This document shows, piece after piece, positions 28,328 to 36,843 of a DNA stretch of 64,000 bases. The translations under genes and the position numbers were made by a program. The number at the start of each line of letters is the position of its first letter. Positions within the stretch are counted from its first letter, which is position 1. The stretch is from Sporosarcina limicola (GTDB lineage: Bacteria; Bacillota; Bacilli; Bacillales_A; Planococcaceae): the NCBI RefSeq assembly GCF_014873855.1, contig NZ_JADBEL010000015.1:38666-102665 (forward strand), given 5' to 3'. The notes under the pieces were generated by a model. It had not been told where the DNA came from and did no database searches. It saw nothing but the letters and a program-made list of their open reading frames with translations.

Positions 28328-28762
28328 TTAACCTGATTTCAGGTGCTCTTGTGCATACAAACAATCCATAAGTTCTTTTACGGCGACTTCGCCTGCATGA
28401 ATCCATCTGTTTTTATTGATAATTTCCCCGTCTGTATCTATCGGTTCTTGGAATTGACTAAACCCAGTTGCATCTACTAATGAACTTTCATCGCTGTCTA
28501 GTCCGACATGCACGACATGCTTGATTACAAAAGGTATTCCAAATTCGATGGAAGCATTATAGTCATCAAGTTCTCCGTGCCTAACGGAAAAAGGAATACG
28601 GATATAAATGGTTTCACCGCCTTCGCGGCATAAAGTGTGATCAAAGCATCCTTTATGATAATCCCAATTTCCACCCAAATGATAGCCAAGCCCTCGAATA
28701 CAATCACTTACGACACCAAAAGAGGCCCTTTGCCCTTCAAGCCCTGTTTGTAATTTCAACAT
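28328..28762 (-). CDS. YugN-like family protein
   Basis: A 144-residue soluble protein. The blocks LGYHLGGNWDYHKGCFDHTL, IYIRIPFSVRHGELDDYNAS and GIPFVIKHVVHVGLD match the YugN-like family of Bacillales, whose function is unknown. The ATG is preceded by AGGAGGAAAAA. It converges on the 219-residue gene and stops just before the shared terminator. Confidence 0.75.
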   Translation of the reverse strand: MLKLQTGLEGQRASFGVVSDCIRGLGYHLGGNWDYHKGCFDHTLCREGGETIYIRIPFSVRHGELDDYNASIEFGIPFVIKHVVHVGLDSDESSLVDATGFSQFQEPIDTDGEIINKNRWIHAGEVAVKELMDCLYAQEHLKSG

Positions 28763-28900
28763 AGTTTTTCCTCCTTCTAAGTGGTTCTTTAAACAGCTTT
28801 CACAAGAGAAGGAGGAAAAATACTATAGATATTTACAAAAACAAAGACAATGAAAAAACGGAGTGGGCGTTACAACAAAATAACAAAAAGTCCCTCCTTA

Positions 28901-30043
28901 CTACCCTTCATTTTGCGATAAGTAGGATAACAACCGTGAGAGGATTTCGGCTCGTAGCTTTACCTGTTCCGGATATTGATGAAAAAACAATATCTTTTGC
29001 TCCCATATTTCCTCCCCATCCGGACGTGGAGATAAAATAAAATAAGTCCATACTTCTGCGATATCCTCATCAGGACTTGTGACTGCGTAATCGGTAACGA
29101 ATTGGTCTTCATAATCCACAAAAAATTCTTCCATCTCTTCTTCATCATCCGCAACGCCTCGCTCGTGCCACTCTTCGATTAAGTCTTGCCAAAACTGCAA
29201 ATAAAATTGATGTAAATAGGAATTTTCCTTGGTACACCCCATACCATCGACAAAATAATAGTCGCAAGCAGCCGCTGCAGTCATATGTATAGGATCATCC
29301 TCATCCGCGAATAGAACATCCTCATTCATATCCATTTGATTTTTCTGAAGTGTAAGTAAATGGGCGTATTCATGAAGTAATGTACTTTTAAGTATTAAAG
29401 ATTCATCTGCATCCATAATGTCCACTCCAAGTAACCAGCTGTTGACATCATCGTCATCCGGCTCCACCTGTGCTAGCATCTCCTCGTTTCCATCTGTAAA
29501 TATAGTAAAGCCGGATAGCATCTTACGCTCTTTCTCCGGAATTAAATACCTGAACATCTCCCAAATCTGTACATGCATTTCAAGATCATCGCGATAGGCA
29601 GAAATCTGATTATCAACGACCACAAACTGCGGATTCGTCAAAAATTCGCCATCCAACCGATACCTGACTAGCTCCTGTTCGATGTAAGTATCCCCTTCCC
29701 CATCGAATTCATAGTCCGTAAGCAAATCTCCAAACCGTTCTAGTATTTGTTCGGCCAACTCATCACCCAAAACGGAGCATTCATCCAAAGTTTTACAGGA
29801 TTCTGGAGGATGGCATTCCGACTCTAGTTCATCATAGATTTCGAATGGTTCACATACAGATTCATTTATATTTCCATTATGCTGCAATTCATTTAACCTA
29901 AACGTTAACACTTCTTGATCTTGACCAGTTATATACTCCTCAGACTCCTCTTCCCAAAAAGTAGAATTGTCAGTAGGTAGAAATGATTCAATTGTAAAAA
30001 TAAAAATTGTAAGTACAAATCGAAATCGTAGTAATTTGTTCAA
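28901..30043 (-). CDS. Secreted acidic putative zinc metallopeptidase
   Basis: This 380-residue protein starts with a basic-hydrophobic segment (LLRFRFVLTIFIFTIESF) that looks like an export signal or anchor. It is very acidic. TLLHEYAHLLTL (about residue 240) is a HExxH zinc site and DEDIAEVWTYFIL (about residue 325) can give the downstream Glu ligand, as in gluzincins. Six or more Cys in the extracytoplasmic part (SVCEPFEIYDELESECHPP and SCKTLDECSV) could form disulphides. No exact family is recognised. AGGGGAAATC precedes the ATG. It stands alone. Confidence 0.6.
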   Translation of the reverse strand: MNKLLRFRFVLTIFIFTIESFLPTDNSTFWEEESEEYITGQDQEVLTFRLNELQHNGNINESVCEPFEIYDELESECHPPESCKTLDECSVLGDELAEQILERFGDLLTDYEFDGEGDTYIEQELVRYRLDGEFLTNPQFVVVDNQISAYRDDLEMHVQIWEMFRYLIPEKERKMLSGFTIFTDGNEEMLAQVEPDDDDVNSWLLGVDIMDADESLILKSTLLHEYAHLLTLQKNQMDMNEDVLFADEDDPIHMTAAAACDYYFVDGMGCTKENSYLHQFYLQFWQDLIEEWHERGVADDEEEMEEFFVDYEDQFVTDYAVTSPDEDIAEVWTYFILSPRPDGEEIWEQKILFFHQYPEQVKLRAEILSRLLSYLSQNEG

Positions 30044-30069
30044 CTGATTTCCCCTCTCCTTCTCTTACA

Positions 30070-30252
30070 TAGACAGCAAACTTTGATTTGGTATTCTTAC
30101 GTTAGAAACAGGGTATATTAAAAAAAGACCGCTTGACGTTGGTCCGTCAAACGACTTTGTAATAGCAGGCCCTCAAAGGGGATCTACCTGTAAAATAGTT
30201 AATAATAACCTACCTGAGCCGTTCAAAACACAAGGGTAGGTTATTTTTTATG
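30070..30252 (+). ncRNA. Antisense RNA, probable type I antitoxin (locus 1)
   Basis: By analogy with locus 2, TAGACA at 30070-30075 and TATTCT at 30092-30097 form a promoter with 16-base spacing, exactly 24 bases before the shared AAAAAAGACC, as in locus 2. The transcript would run into the toxin 3' end and stop at AATAACCTACC paired with GGTAGGTTATT plus TTTTTTA (about 30208-30250). It overlaps the 3' part of the toxin message, as in txpA/ratA loci. Confidence 0.5.
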
Positions 30253-30330
30253 GTTTGTATTCAATGCCAGCATCGCTACAACTAATAAGGTAATCGTAAA
30301 CGTTACCCTAAGTGTTTCAAATGTTGTCAC
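30241..30330 (-). CDS. Holin-like type I toxin, 29 residues (locus 1)
   Basis: A GTG start behind AAGGGTGGTG opens a 29-residue peptide beginning MTTFETLRVTF, followed by a hydrophobic stretch ITLLVVAMLAL and a tail NTNHKK. This is the shape of the putative holin-like toxin family (Hol_Tox, relatives of TxpA/BsrG): short acidic or polar start, one membrane helix, basic C-terminus. Membrane insertion would depolarise the cell. The message continues through about 110 bases to the hairpin and U-run at 30121-30150. It pairs with an antisense RNA on the other strand and resembles locus 2 at 38977-39063. Confidence 0.6.
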   Translation of the reverse strand: MTTFETLRVTFTITLLVVAMLALNTNHKK

Positions 30331-30459
30331 TCGCACCACCCTTGGGAATTCCATATACTACCACTCTTCCATTATTTCACACGTGCGTTCTTCCACACTA
30401 TTATATAGCGGCTGAAGCTACTTCACGTTCAGTAACTTCTATCACCAACACCTTAACAA

Positions 30460-30692
30460 TCAAAAATCAGAAATGTATCGTACAATAGACCTGACACCGA
30501 AAAACAACAAACGAAAAGGAAGTAATAGTAACTCTGGAATCCAAAATAATAAATCTATGATGAAATCACCAATTGTATAACGTTCATTATTCTTTTTTCT
30601 TAGCTCTTTCCTTCGCCGCTTTATCAAATTGTTTCCCCGCCCTCCACTGCAAAATAAGAATACCCGGATATTAAAACACTAATCATTTTCAT
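30460..30692 (-). pseudogene. Small basic membrane protein gene with two frameshifts
   Basis: Three overlapping frames join into one plausible protein: MKMISVLIS, then GILILQWRAGKQFDKAAKER, then NNERYTIGDFIIDLLFWIPE followed by LLLLPFRLLFFGV. Each join needs one base, in a GGG run near 30665 and in an A run near 30594. A ribosome site GGGAAG lies before the ATG at 30692. The gene is thus broken or the sequence has homopolymer errors. The family is not named. Confidence 0.4.
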
Positions 30693-30857
30693 TTCTTCCC
30701 ATTAGTATACCATTTTTCTAACGAAACAAAATACAGAAAAAGTTTTGAAACAAATTGGTATTATTTTTGAACCCCTTAATCCCTAAGTATTTACTTTCGT
30801 TTGTAATATTGACACTGATAATATGAAATAACTAAAAAATTTCGTGTCTCAAAGTAC

Positions 30858-30885
30858 TTGTATTCTCTTTATACAGGTCTATAAT
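30858..30885 (+). promoter_or_regulatory. Promoter of the MFS gene
   Basis: TTGTAT at 30858-30863 and TATAAT at 30880-30885 are spaced by 16 bases and lie 43 bases before the start codon. Confidence 0.5.
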
Positions 30886-30927
30886 TCAAAATATAAGGTT
30901 TAAAATTTTATAGGATGTGAAGATATT

Positions 30928-32142
30928 ATGCGGACTTATAATGAAAAAATTAGTATTTATCATGGAATGGCATCGACCGTTGCGTTGAACTTTTCGAATA
31001 ACTTCTTTCCTATTTTTGCGATTACAATTTTAGGCGCAACGAATTATCAGGTTGGTTTAATAAGTTCCTTGCCACCACTTATGGCATTACTAATGACGAT
31101 TCCGGCTGCGATTTTATTAAATCGGGCCCATAAACAAAAGAAACTCGTCGCGATGTCAGTGTTGCTTGCGCGTTTGATGTTTTTACTTATTATTTTGCTT
31201 GTTTATTTACCATCGGCTACGTTTCAAGCCTGGGCATTTCTTGTGGTTATTGCAATTATGAGTATGCCAAATACAGTCGCTAACATGGGATGGCAGACAC
31301 TCATTGGTGATTTAGTTAGCAATTCGAGGCGAGGAGCATTTTTTAGTGATCGCAACCGGTTGTTAACGATGGTCGGCCTTGTTTCAACCCTATTGATTGG
31401 GATTCTAATGAAAGACGCATCCGACAATGTAGTCGCCTATCAAGTGTTATTCGCAATCGCATTTTGTTTTGGTTTAGTGGAAGTATTTTTATTGATGAAA
31501 CATGAAGAAGAACCAATGAAAATTGAAGGCCCTATAGCGAAGAAGAAATTGATGGAATGGTCAATTTTTCAACATTCCAGCTATGTATGGTTTTTAGTTG
31601 CTGCACTTTTTTTCAATTTCACGTGGCAAATGGCGTGGGGAATTTTTAATATTTATCATGTACGTATCGTTGGAGCAACAATTTTTTGGATTAGTATGTT
31701 TTCAGTTGGAAATATGTTGATGCAAATATTGACTTTTCCGCTATGGAAAAAATGGGCAGAACGGAAATCAAACATACGCATTTTTGTGTGGGCAGCGATA
31801 GGCATGGCAACAACACCATTCTTAACGGTATTATCTACGAACTTGTATTATTTAACACTCGTGCAAACAACATCAGGTTTTTTCTTATCAGGTGTATTGT
31901 TGCTGCTATTCAATTTATTGCTCGAACAATCGCCCGAAGCATCGCGAACATATTGCATTACAACATACAATGTTTTACTCGCGGTCGTGGCTTTCCTTGC
32001 TCCACAAATCGGCATTTGGATGCTAGATACGTTAGGTGTTGAAACGGCAATGTATATTAACTCCGGCCTACGCTTACTAAGTGCCGCCCTGTTTTTTGTC
32101 GTATATGTTCGATATGCACGAGATTCTAGAGTTTTGATCTAA
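30928..32142 (+). CDS. Major facilitator superfamily transporter
   Basis: A 404-residue protein with about 12 hydrophobic segments. The block GATNYQVGLISSLPPLMALL and the loop motif IGDLVSNSRRGAFFSDRNRL are typical MFS features; the latter resembles the cytoplasmic motif of several uncharacterised Bacillales efflux carriers. Substrate cannot be told. The gene is monocistronic, with a promoter at 30858 and a 21-bp-stem terminator at 32202-32258. Confidence 0.85.
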   Translation: MRTYNEKISIYHGMASTVALNFSNNFFPIFAITILGATNYQVGLISSLPPLMALLMTIPAAILLNRAHKQKKLVAMSVLLARLMFLLIILLVYLPSATFQAWAFLVVIAIMSMPNTVANMGWQTLIGDLVSNSRRGAFFSDRNRLLTMVGLVSTLLIGILMKDASDNVVAYQVLFAIAFCFGLVEVFLLMKHEEEPMKIEGPIAKKKLMEWSIFQHSSYVWFLVAALFFNFTWQMAWGIFNIYHVRIVGATIFWISMFSVGNMLMQILTFPLWKKWAERKSNIRIFVWAAIGMATTPFLTVLSTNLYYLTLVQTTSGFFLSGVLLLLFNLLLEQSPEASRTYCITTYNVLLAVVAFLAPQIGIWMLDTLGVETAMYINSGLRLLSAALFFVVYVRYARDSRVLI

Positions 32143-32201
32143 CACTGAAATTAAGATACTTGTGCGAAACACACTGATTACAATTTGCTTAACAAAATAA
32201 A

Positions 32202-32258
32202 CATAGAGAAAAATGAAAACCAGCCCTTTTACGTGAGTGGTTTTCATTTTTCTCTATG
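32202..32258 (+). terminator. Terminator with 21-bp perfect stem
   Basis: CATAGAGAAAAATGAAAACC starting at 32202 pairs perfectly with the arm ending at 32258, with a 15-base loop. T-rich runs lie inside the stem arm (TTTTTCTCTATG). It ends the MFS transcript. Confidence 0.65.
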
Positions 32259-32421
32259 CAATTGTAGTGCACTTTCCGAATAGTTAACACCATTCCACAA
32301 CCATCACATCCTTTAGAATATGTTAGTAAACGGTGTCACTGAAAATCCCCTATTCGTTTAAACTTTCACGATTGAATGAGTGCCAACACCCAATTTCCAG
32401 ATCAGCTCATTCATAAAAAAA

Positions 32422-32781
32422 TCATTTGGATAATGGACTTAAATGCTCGTGAATTAGCAACCATTCATCTGATTCTTTGACGAAGACATTTGTGGCTCTT
32501 CCATGACCATTTGTATAATTTCCATTGATATACCCTTCATAGAAATATGTATAAGTACACGTTGCGGAGTTACTTCCCCTATATAGCCATTTCACATCTT
32601 GTGCTTCATAATTTTCATTTTTCACCACTGACCAAGCGTTTTCAAAGTATGCCTGTATTTCTTCGTGAGTCGTACAATTTCGATCTGTGAAAAAATAAAC
32701 TGCATTTGGATGAAGCACTTTTCTAACTTCATCAAATTTATGCGAATTTGTTGCTTTGATGTAATCTTGTAACACCTTCAT
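32422..32781 (-). CDS. NTF2-like/SnoaL-fold protein
   Basis: A 119-residue single-domain protein: DYIKATNSHKFDEVRKVLHP, AVYFFTDRNCTTHEEIQAYF and HGRATNVFVKESDEWLLIHE fit the NTF2-like (DUF4440/SnoaL) fold. Family members bind small ligands or act as isomerases; no specific role can be given. ATG 32781 follows GGGGGAA; the frame extends five codons upstream without a ribosome site. Confidence 0.7.
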   Translation of the reverse strand: MKVLQDYIKATNSHKFDEVRKVLHPNAVYFFTDRNCTTHEEIQAYFENAWSVVKNENYEAQDVKWLYRGSNSATCTYTYFYEGYINGNYTNGHGRATNVFVKESDEWLLIHEHLSPLSK

Positions 32782-32865
32782 TTTAAATTCCCCCATCCAC
32801 TTTGTTTATAGATAGTCTAGCACAATTATAGAAAAAAACGGAACACGAAATCAAATAGTGGATGT

Positions 32866-33174
32866 ATGAACCTAGTACCGAAAGCAGCAAAGAAAGCTAA
32901 TCACTCTATTAATACATTGACAAAACGCATCACCTGTAATAGATTTATTTCAGGTGTTACAAATAAATTTAAGGAAGAAGGTATTCCACTGAATAGATTA
33001 ACGAAGTCATCAACCGATAAAGTGTTATTGGGTGTGTGTGCAGGAATAGCGGAGTTTTTTGCTGTCTCTCCACTTATTGTTAGACTCCTGTTCGTTATTC
33101 TTCCAGTCTCCTTGGTTTTTTATTTAATTCTCGCTGTACTATTACCAGAGGGTTTTAAAGATTTCCGAAAATAA
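32866..33174 (+). CDS. PspC-domain membrane protein
   Basis: A 102-residue protein with a basic N-terminal half and a C-terminal PspC domain: STDKVLLGVCAGIAEFFAVS, then LIVRLLFVILPVSLVFYLIL, a transmembrane segment. PspC proteins take part in envelope stress responses. The ribosome site before the ATG at 32866 is weak, so the start is uncertain. It precedes an ArsR-like regulator and a small membrane protein on the same strand, which may form one envelope-stress operon. Confidence 0.75.
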   Translation: MNLVPKAAKKANHSINTLTKRITCNRFISGVTNKFKEEGIPLNRLTKSSTDKVLLGVCAGIAEFFAVSPLIVRLLFVILPVSLVFYLILAVLLPEGFKDFRK

Positions 33175-33265
33175 CAAGTGGAAATTGGAACATGAAAAAA
33201 GAAAGGAGCAAGGGGATGGGTATACTATTTTTTGTCATAAACGTTTCTAAAACGGGTAAATCATA

Positions 33266-33598
33266 ATGAAAAATAATCCTTCACAAAACGGCGATGAGCT
33301 CCTTGCACTTTTTGAAGCATTGTCCAACCCACATCGTTTGAATATCATTTCAATTTTGAGTGTAGGAAGACAATATGTCAGTCAGCTAGCAAGGGATGCA
33401 GAGATGAGTCGGCCGTTATTGTATATGCATTTAAAAAAACTAGAGCAGGCTAGTATTGTGAAAAGTGAAATGGAACTTTCAGATGATGGCAAGGCGATGA
33501 AATATTATGAACTCATACCTTTTGAATTTCAGATTAATCAAGAGATGATCTCAGAGGCTGTAAAAACACTATCGATTAAAAAGAAAGAGGGGAAATAA
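33266..33598 (+). CDS. ArsR-type winged-helix transcriptional regulator
   Basis: A 110-residue protein with ALFEALSNPHRLNIISILSV, SQLARDAEMSRPLLYMHLKK and KAMKYYELIPFEFQINQEMI, the ArsR/HTH_20 winged helix. No metal-binding Cys motif (ELCVCDL) is present, so it is not a metal sensor of the classic type. Its stop is two bases before the next gene, so the two are co-translated. It probably controls its own operon. Confidence 0.8.
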   Translation: MKNNPSQNGDELLALFEALSNPHRLNIISILSVGRQYVSQLARDAEMSRPLLYMHLKKLEQASIVKSEMELSDDGKAMKYYELIPFEFQINQEMISEAVKTLSIKKKEGK

Positions 33599-33599
33599 A

Positions 33600-33860
33600 A
33601 TGGGGATTAACCTATATTTTGTTTCTTTGTTACCATTTGTTTTTTATATAGCACTTTTCACCCTTATTATTGTTCTTATTGTGAAATTATTAAAAAAGAA
33701 GCCTGATTCGGCTAATCAAACAGTCGTACAGGATATTGCTGCTGAATCAGCCCAACTGCAAAAGGAATCCGCGGGCCAACAACAGTTCTTGGCTGAAGAG
33801 TTAAAGGAAGTAAAAGCTCGATTGGCTTCTATTGAAACAATTTTGAAAGAAGTGGAATAA
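33600..33860 (+). CDS. Small membrane protein with coiled-coil tail
   Basis: An 86-residue protein with one N-terminal transmembrane segment (SLLPFVFYIALFTLIIVLIV), a KLLKKK stop-transfer and a C-terminal heptad-like helix (QQFLAEELKEVKARLASIET). Such proteins often follow PadR/ArsR regulators and may sequester the regulator at the membrane or sense the envelope. GAGGGGAAATAAA precedes the ATG. Confidence 0.7.
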   Translation: MGINLYFVSLLPFVFYIALFTLIIVLIVKLLKKKPDSANQTVVQDIAAESAQLQKESAGQQQFLAEELKEVKARLASIETILKEVE

Positions 33861-34104
33861 TCATATTAAGCACGGTACTCATTACGATGAATCTAATGAG
33901 TTGTTTTGAAAGTACGGTTAAATGTGTACCACCCTAATTCTCATACTTTTTCAAAACGATGGCTGCGCACTCCAAGTACAAGGCGATATGGATTTGAGAT
34001 GTAGTATTTATACTCCAGTAGAAGGCACGTCGACAGAAGAGATATTGAGACGTGGGATGGGGAAATGTCTGTCTAATGCACTTGGCACTCATTCAAAAAC
34101 TCGC

Positions 34105-34476
34105 TTACAGTATGAATATTGAACTTACATGAATTACTGCTCCTATAAAAAAAAGAAATAATAGAACCTTATGTATTTTTTCTTTCATTTCAAATAAATA
34201 CAATTGCAGTAAAGCACGAATAAACCAAAATATTCCCATCCCAAACAGTAATATGTTGCCTATCCCTGTTGTTTTAACTTCCGTTGCAGAAAAATAAAAA
34301 ATATATGCGACCAAGAAAAACATGAATGTTAAACAGATATTTAATGTTTGAACAACTGCTCTGTTAACGGCAGTTAATTCTTTAAGCTGAGCTTTCCAAT
34401 TTAATAACTTCCAGAAAAACAGATGAAAAAGCCCAAAAGAAAAATTAAATAGTGCCAATATTTTTATTAGGATCAT
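34105..34476 (-). CDS. Four-helix integral membrane protein of unknown function
   Basis: A 123-residue protein with hydrophobic stretches at about residues 1-22, 45-66, 75-96 and 104-121. No family was recognised. AGGAGGGG lies seven bases before the ATG, which supports expression. It stands alone, convergent with the PspC operon. Confidence 0.65.
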   Translation of the reverse strand: MILIKILALFNFSFGLFHLFFWKLLNWKAQLKELTAVNRAVVQTLNICLTFMFFLVAYIFYFSATEVKTTGIGNILLFGMGIFWFIRALLQLYLFEMKEKIHKVLLFLFFIGAVIHVSSIFIL

Positions 34477-34674
34477 TGTAATCCCCTCCTGATAATACGG
34501 TAATATCTTTGGTATTTCTCACCATAACGCCTCTTTTTGAAGGTTTTTTATTTGTTCTTTAAATATCTTTGCATCTTAATAGTAACATCTTTTGGATGAT
34601 CCAGAGCAAATACTTCTTCATCCAGCAGACGATGTAATTCATTTCTTTCTTGTAATGCCTATCCAAATAAAAAG

Positions 34675-34719
34675 CTAAAAAAGAGCGCCCCCCCATACTG
34701 CAAGGAGTTCGCCCTTTAT
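34675..34719 (-). terminator. Terminator of the RNase J gene
   Basis: On the minus strand AAAGGGCG pairs with CGCTCTTT around a long C/G-rich loop and a T-run (TTTTTTAGC) follows. It starts 13 bp after the stop. Confidence 0.55.
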
Positions 34720-34731
34720 CATAGGTCGATA

Positions 34732-36405
34732 TTAAATTTCAATAATGAGTGGAAGAATCATCGGTCTCCTCTTTATCCGAGTATATAAAAGTGTTTCAAT
34801 CGATTTCTTTATGTGCTGTTTTAGATTTATTCTTTGGTTTCCATTGGCTCCTTGCGATTTGTTAATGGTCGTTTTGACTAACTGTTTCACTTCATTCATA
34901 AGTGCTTCCGAATCGCTACTATACACAAATCCGCGAGAAATTGTATCTGGCTCAGAAATTAGCTGACCATCCGTTTTGCTTAAGGTAATAACTATGACCA
35001 GCATACCTTCCTCAGAAAGTAGCTTCCGATCACGTAGCACGCTATTTCCAACATCACCAATACCCAATCCGTCTACGAAAATATTCCCCGATTGCACTTT
35101 TCGTGTTTGGCGAGCAACTTGATTAGTAATATCGACAACATCACCATTGTTAATAATGAAAATGTTTTCTCTTTCCACTCCAACGGATTCCGCTAATATG
35201 CGGTGCTGATAAAGCATTCGAAATTCACCATGAATGGGAATGAAATATTTAGGTTTCATTAAAGTTAACATTAGTTTCAGTTCTTCCTGACAAGCATGTC
35301 CTGAAACGTGCATACCTGTAGCGGTTCCTGAACCATAGATTACTTTGGCCCCCAAAAGAAATAAATTATCGATAATACGTGAAACACTTTTTTCATTCCC
35401 TGGAATTGGTGTTGAGGCAAAAATAACCGTATCTTCAGGCTGAACTTCTACCTCACGGAAATTTGAACTGGACAAACGAGACAGAGCTGCCATAGGCTCT
35501 CCTTGACTTCCCGTGCAAAGAATAGCAATCCTCTCTGGGTCCATTCCCTTGACTTCATTTTTCTCGATTAACATACCTTCAGGGATAGTTAAATAGCCGA
35601 GTTCCGATGCGACCGCTACCACATTCACCATACTTCGCCCAAGCAATGCAAGCTTACGGTTTGTTTTTTGCGCAGCATCTACCACTTGCTGTAGTCGATG
35701 GACATTAGATGCGAATGTAGAGATAAATACTTTCCGGCGGGCTTTGCGGAATGCTTCTTCAATATGACCGCCTACAAGTTGTTCAGATGGATTAAAACCA
35801 GGACGCTCCGCATTCGTGCTTTCCGATAATAGAAGCAATACACCGTCACTACCGATTTTAGCCATCTTATGAATATCTGGATATTCCTCATTCACAGGCG
35901 TTAAATCAAACTTGAAGTCACCAGTATGTACGACTGCCCCCTCAGGTGTATGAAATACAACGCCTAGACAATCGGGAATACTGTGATTTGTTTTGAAAAA
36001 CGTTAACCCCACCGTACCAAACTCTAAATCCGAATCAGCATTTATCAGAACTAGTTCGGTTTGCCTAAGAAGCCCATGTTCTTTTAGCCTAAGCTCAATT
36101 AAACCTAGCGTTAATCGTGTCGCATAAATTGGCATATTTAGTTGTTTTAATAAGTATGGGATGCCCCCAATATGATCTTCATGCCCATGGGTAACAACTA
36201 ACGCACGTATCTTATCCTTATTTTCCTGTAAGTACGCAATATCCTGGATGATTAAATCAATTCCTAATAAACTTTCATCAGGAAACTTTGAACCGCAATC
36301 GATCACAATGATATCGTTTTCATATTGGAGAACGTACATATTTTTCCCAATTTCGTTAATGCCACCTAGCGCAAAAACCGACAATTTATTTTCAGTTTTA
36401 TTCAA
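34732..36405 (-). CDS. rnj: Ribonuclease J
   Basis: This 557-residue protein is a metallo-beta-lactamase/beta-CASP nuclease. The zinc motif THGHEDHIGG is at residues 72-81 (His73, His75, Asp77, His78), further metal ligands are in NHSIPDCLG and VHTGDFKFD, and the beta-CASP part has ILCTGSQGEPMAAL and PIHGEFRMLYQH. RNase J has 5'-exonuclease and endonuclease activity and turns over mRNA and matures rRNA in Firmicutes. Length equals B. subtilis RnjA (about 555). AGGAGG precedes the ATG. Whether it is the J1 or J2 type cannot be settled here. Confidence 0.93.
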   Translation of the reverse strand: MNKTENKLSVFALGGINEIGKNMYVLQYENDIIVIDCGSKFPDESLLGIDLIIQDIAYLQENKDKIRALVVTHGHEDHIGGIPYLLKQLNMPIYATRLTLGLIELRLKEHGLLRQTELVLINADSDLEFGTVGLTFFKTNHSIPDCLGVVFHTPEGAVVHTGDFKFDLTPVNEEYPDIHKMAKIGSDGVLLLLSESTNAERPGFNPSEQLVGGHIEEAFRKARRKVFISTFASNVHRLQQVVDAAQKTNRKLALLGRSMVNVVAVASELGYLTIPEGMLIEKNEVKGMDPERIAILCTGSQGEPMAALSRLSSSNFREVEVQPEDTVIFASTPIPGNEKSVSRIIDNLFLLGAKVIYGSGTATGMHVSGHACQEELKLMLTLMKPKYFIPIHGEFRMLYQHRILAESVGVERENIFIINNGDVVDITNQVARQTRKVQSGNIFVDGLGIGDVGNSVLRDRKLLSEEGMLVIVITLSKTDGQLISEPDTISRGFVYSSDSEALMNEVKQLVKTTINKSQGANGNQRINLKQHIKKSIETLLYTRIKRRPMILPLIIEI

Positions 36406-36555
36406 ATTAAAAAACCTCCTACTTTGAAATAATACTCAAAGTATGGTCGGAAATCTTTTTTTTATGAATTTTGTTTTTGAAAGACACTTGGAGTATTGCT
36501 GTGTAAGTCACCCTATCACCCTATTCTTGGAATAGCTTATTTGATAAATGACTGG

Positions 36556-36561
36556 TATAAT
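36556..36561 (+). promoter_or_regulatory. Extended -10 promoter of the 48-residue gene
   Basis: TGGTATAAT is an extended -10 element 80 bases before the ATG at 36641. TAGCTT at 17-base spacing is a weak -35. Confidence 0.4.
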
Positions 36562-36640
36562 TTTCAATAGGAATACATATACTACTATTACTTTTTGAAG
36601 AAAAGGTTGTGGTTGTATGTGTAAAAAGGAGGATGTTGAT

Positions 36641-36787
36641 ATGTCTACAAAAGCAGTATTAAAATCTATTCCTAACACCCGAAGTAATAATTTGAAGGAT
36701 GCTTTAAAAGAAGTTGAACTGATAAGGGCTGGGAAACTTCCCGAAAAATCGGCTAGAGATTTTTTAAAAGAATCTCACAATCGCTAA
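36641..36787 (+). CDS. Small unknown protein, 48 residues
   Basis: An AAAAAGGAGG ribosome site lies eight bases before the ATG. The peptide begins MSTKAVLKSIPNTR and continues with an amphipathic charged helix (LKDALKEVELIRAGKLPEKS) and ARDFLKESHNR. It has the look of a small DNA-binding or antitoxin-type protein, but no family was recognised. It converges on the HEPN/MNT remnant, with its stop overlapping the remnant stop. Confidence 0.5.
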   Translation: MSTKAVLKSIPNTRSNNLKDALKEVELIRAGKLPEKSARDFLKESHNR

Positions 36788-36843
36788 CAGATGATGTCTA
36801 AATTTAGAACTTTAATTACACCAACTTGTCTGATATCAATCAT
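36784..36843 (-). pseudogene. Truncated start of an MNT-type nucleotidyltransferase
   Basis: Nineteen codons begin at an ATG that overlaps the HEPN stop (ATGATTGA) and read MIDIRQVGVIKVLNLDIIC. In HEPN/MNT pairs the minimal nucleotidyltransferase usually overlaps the HEPN gene here and starts in a similar way. The catalytic GSx10DxD region is missing, so the partner is lost. Confidence 0.4.

Noticed and set aside
33922..34122. 66-codon plus-strand frame after the PspC operon
   Set aside because: No ribosome site, atypical composition and it runs into the convergent membrane protein gene; no family match.
36556..36640. RNase J leader or promoter region read as an RNA element
   Set aside because: No conserved fold was seen; only promoter-like elements for the plus-strand small gene.
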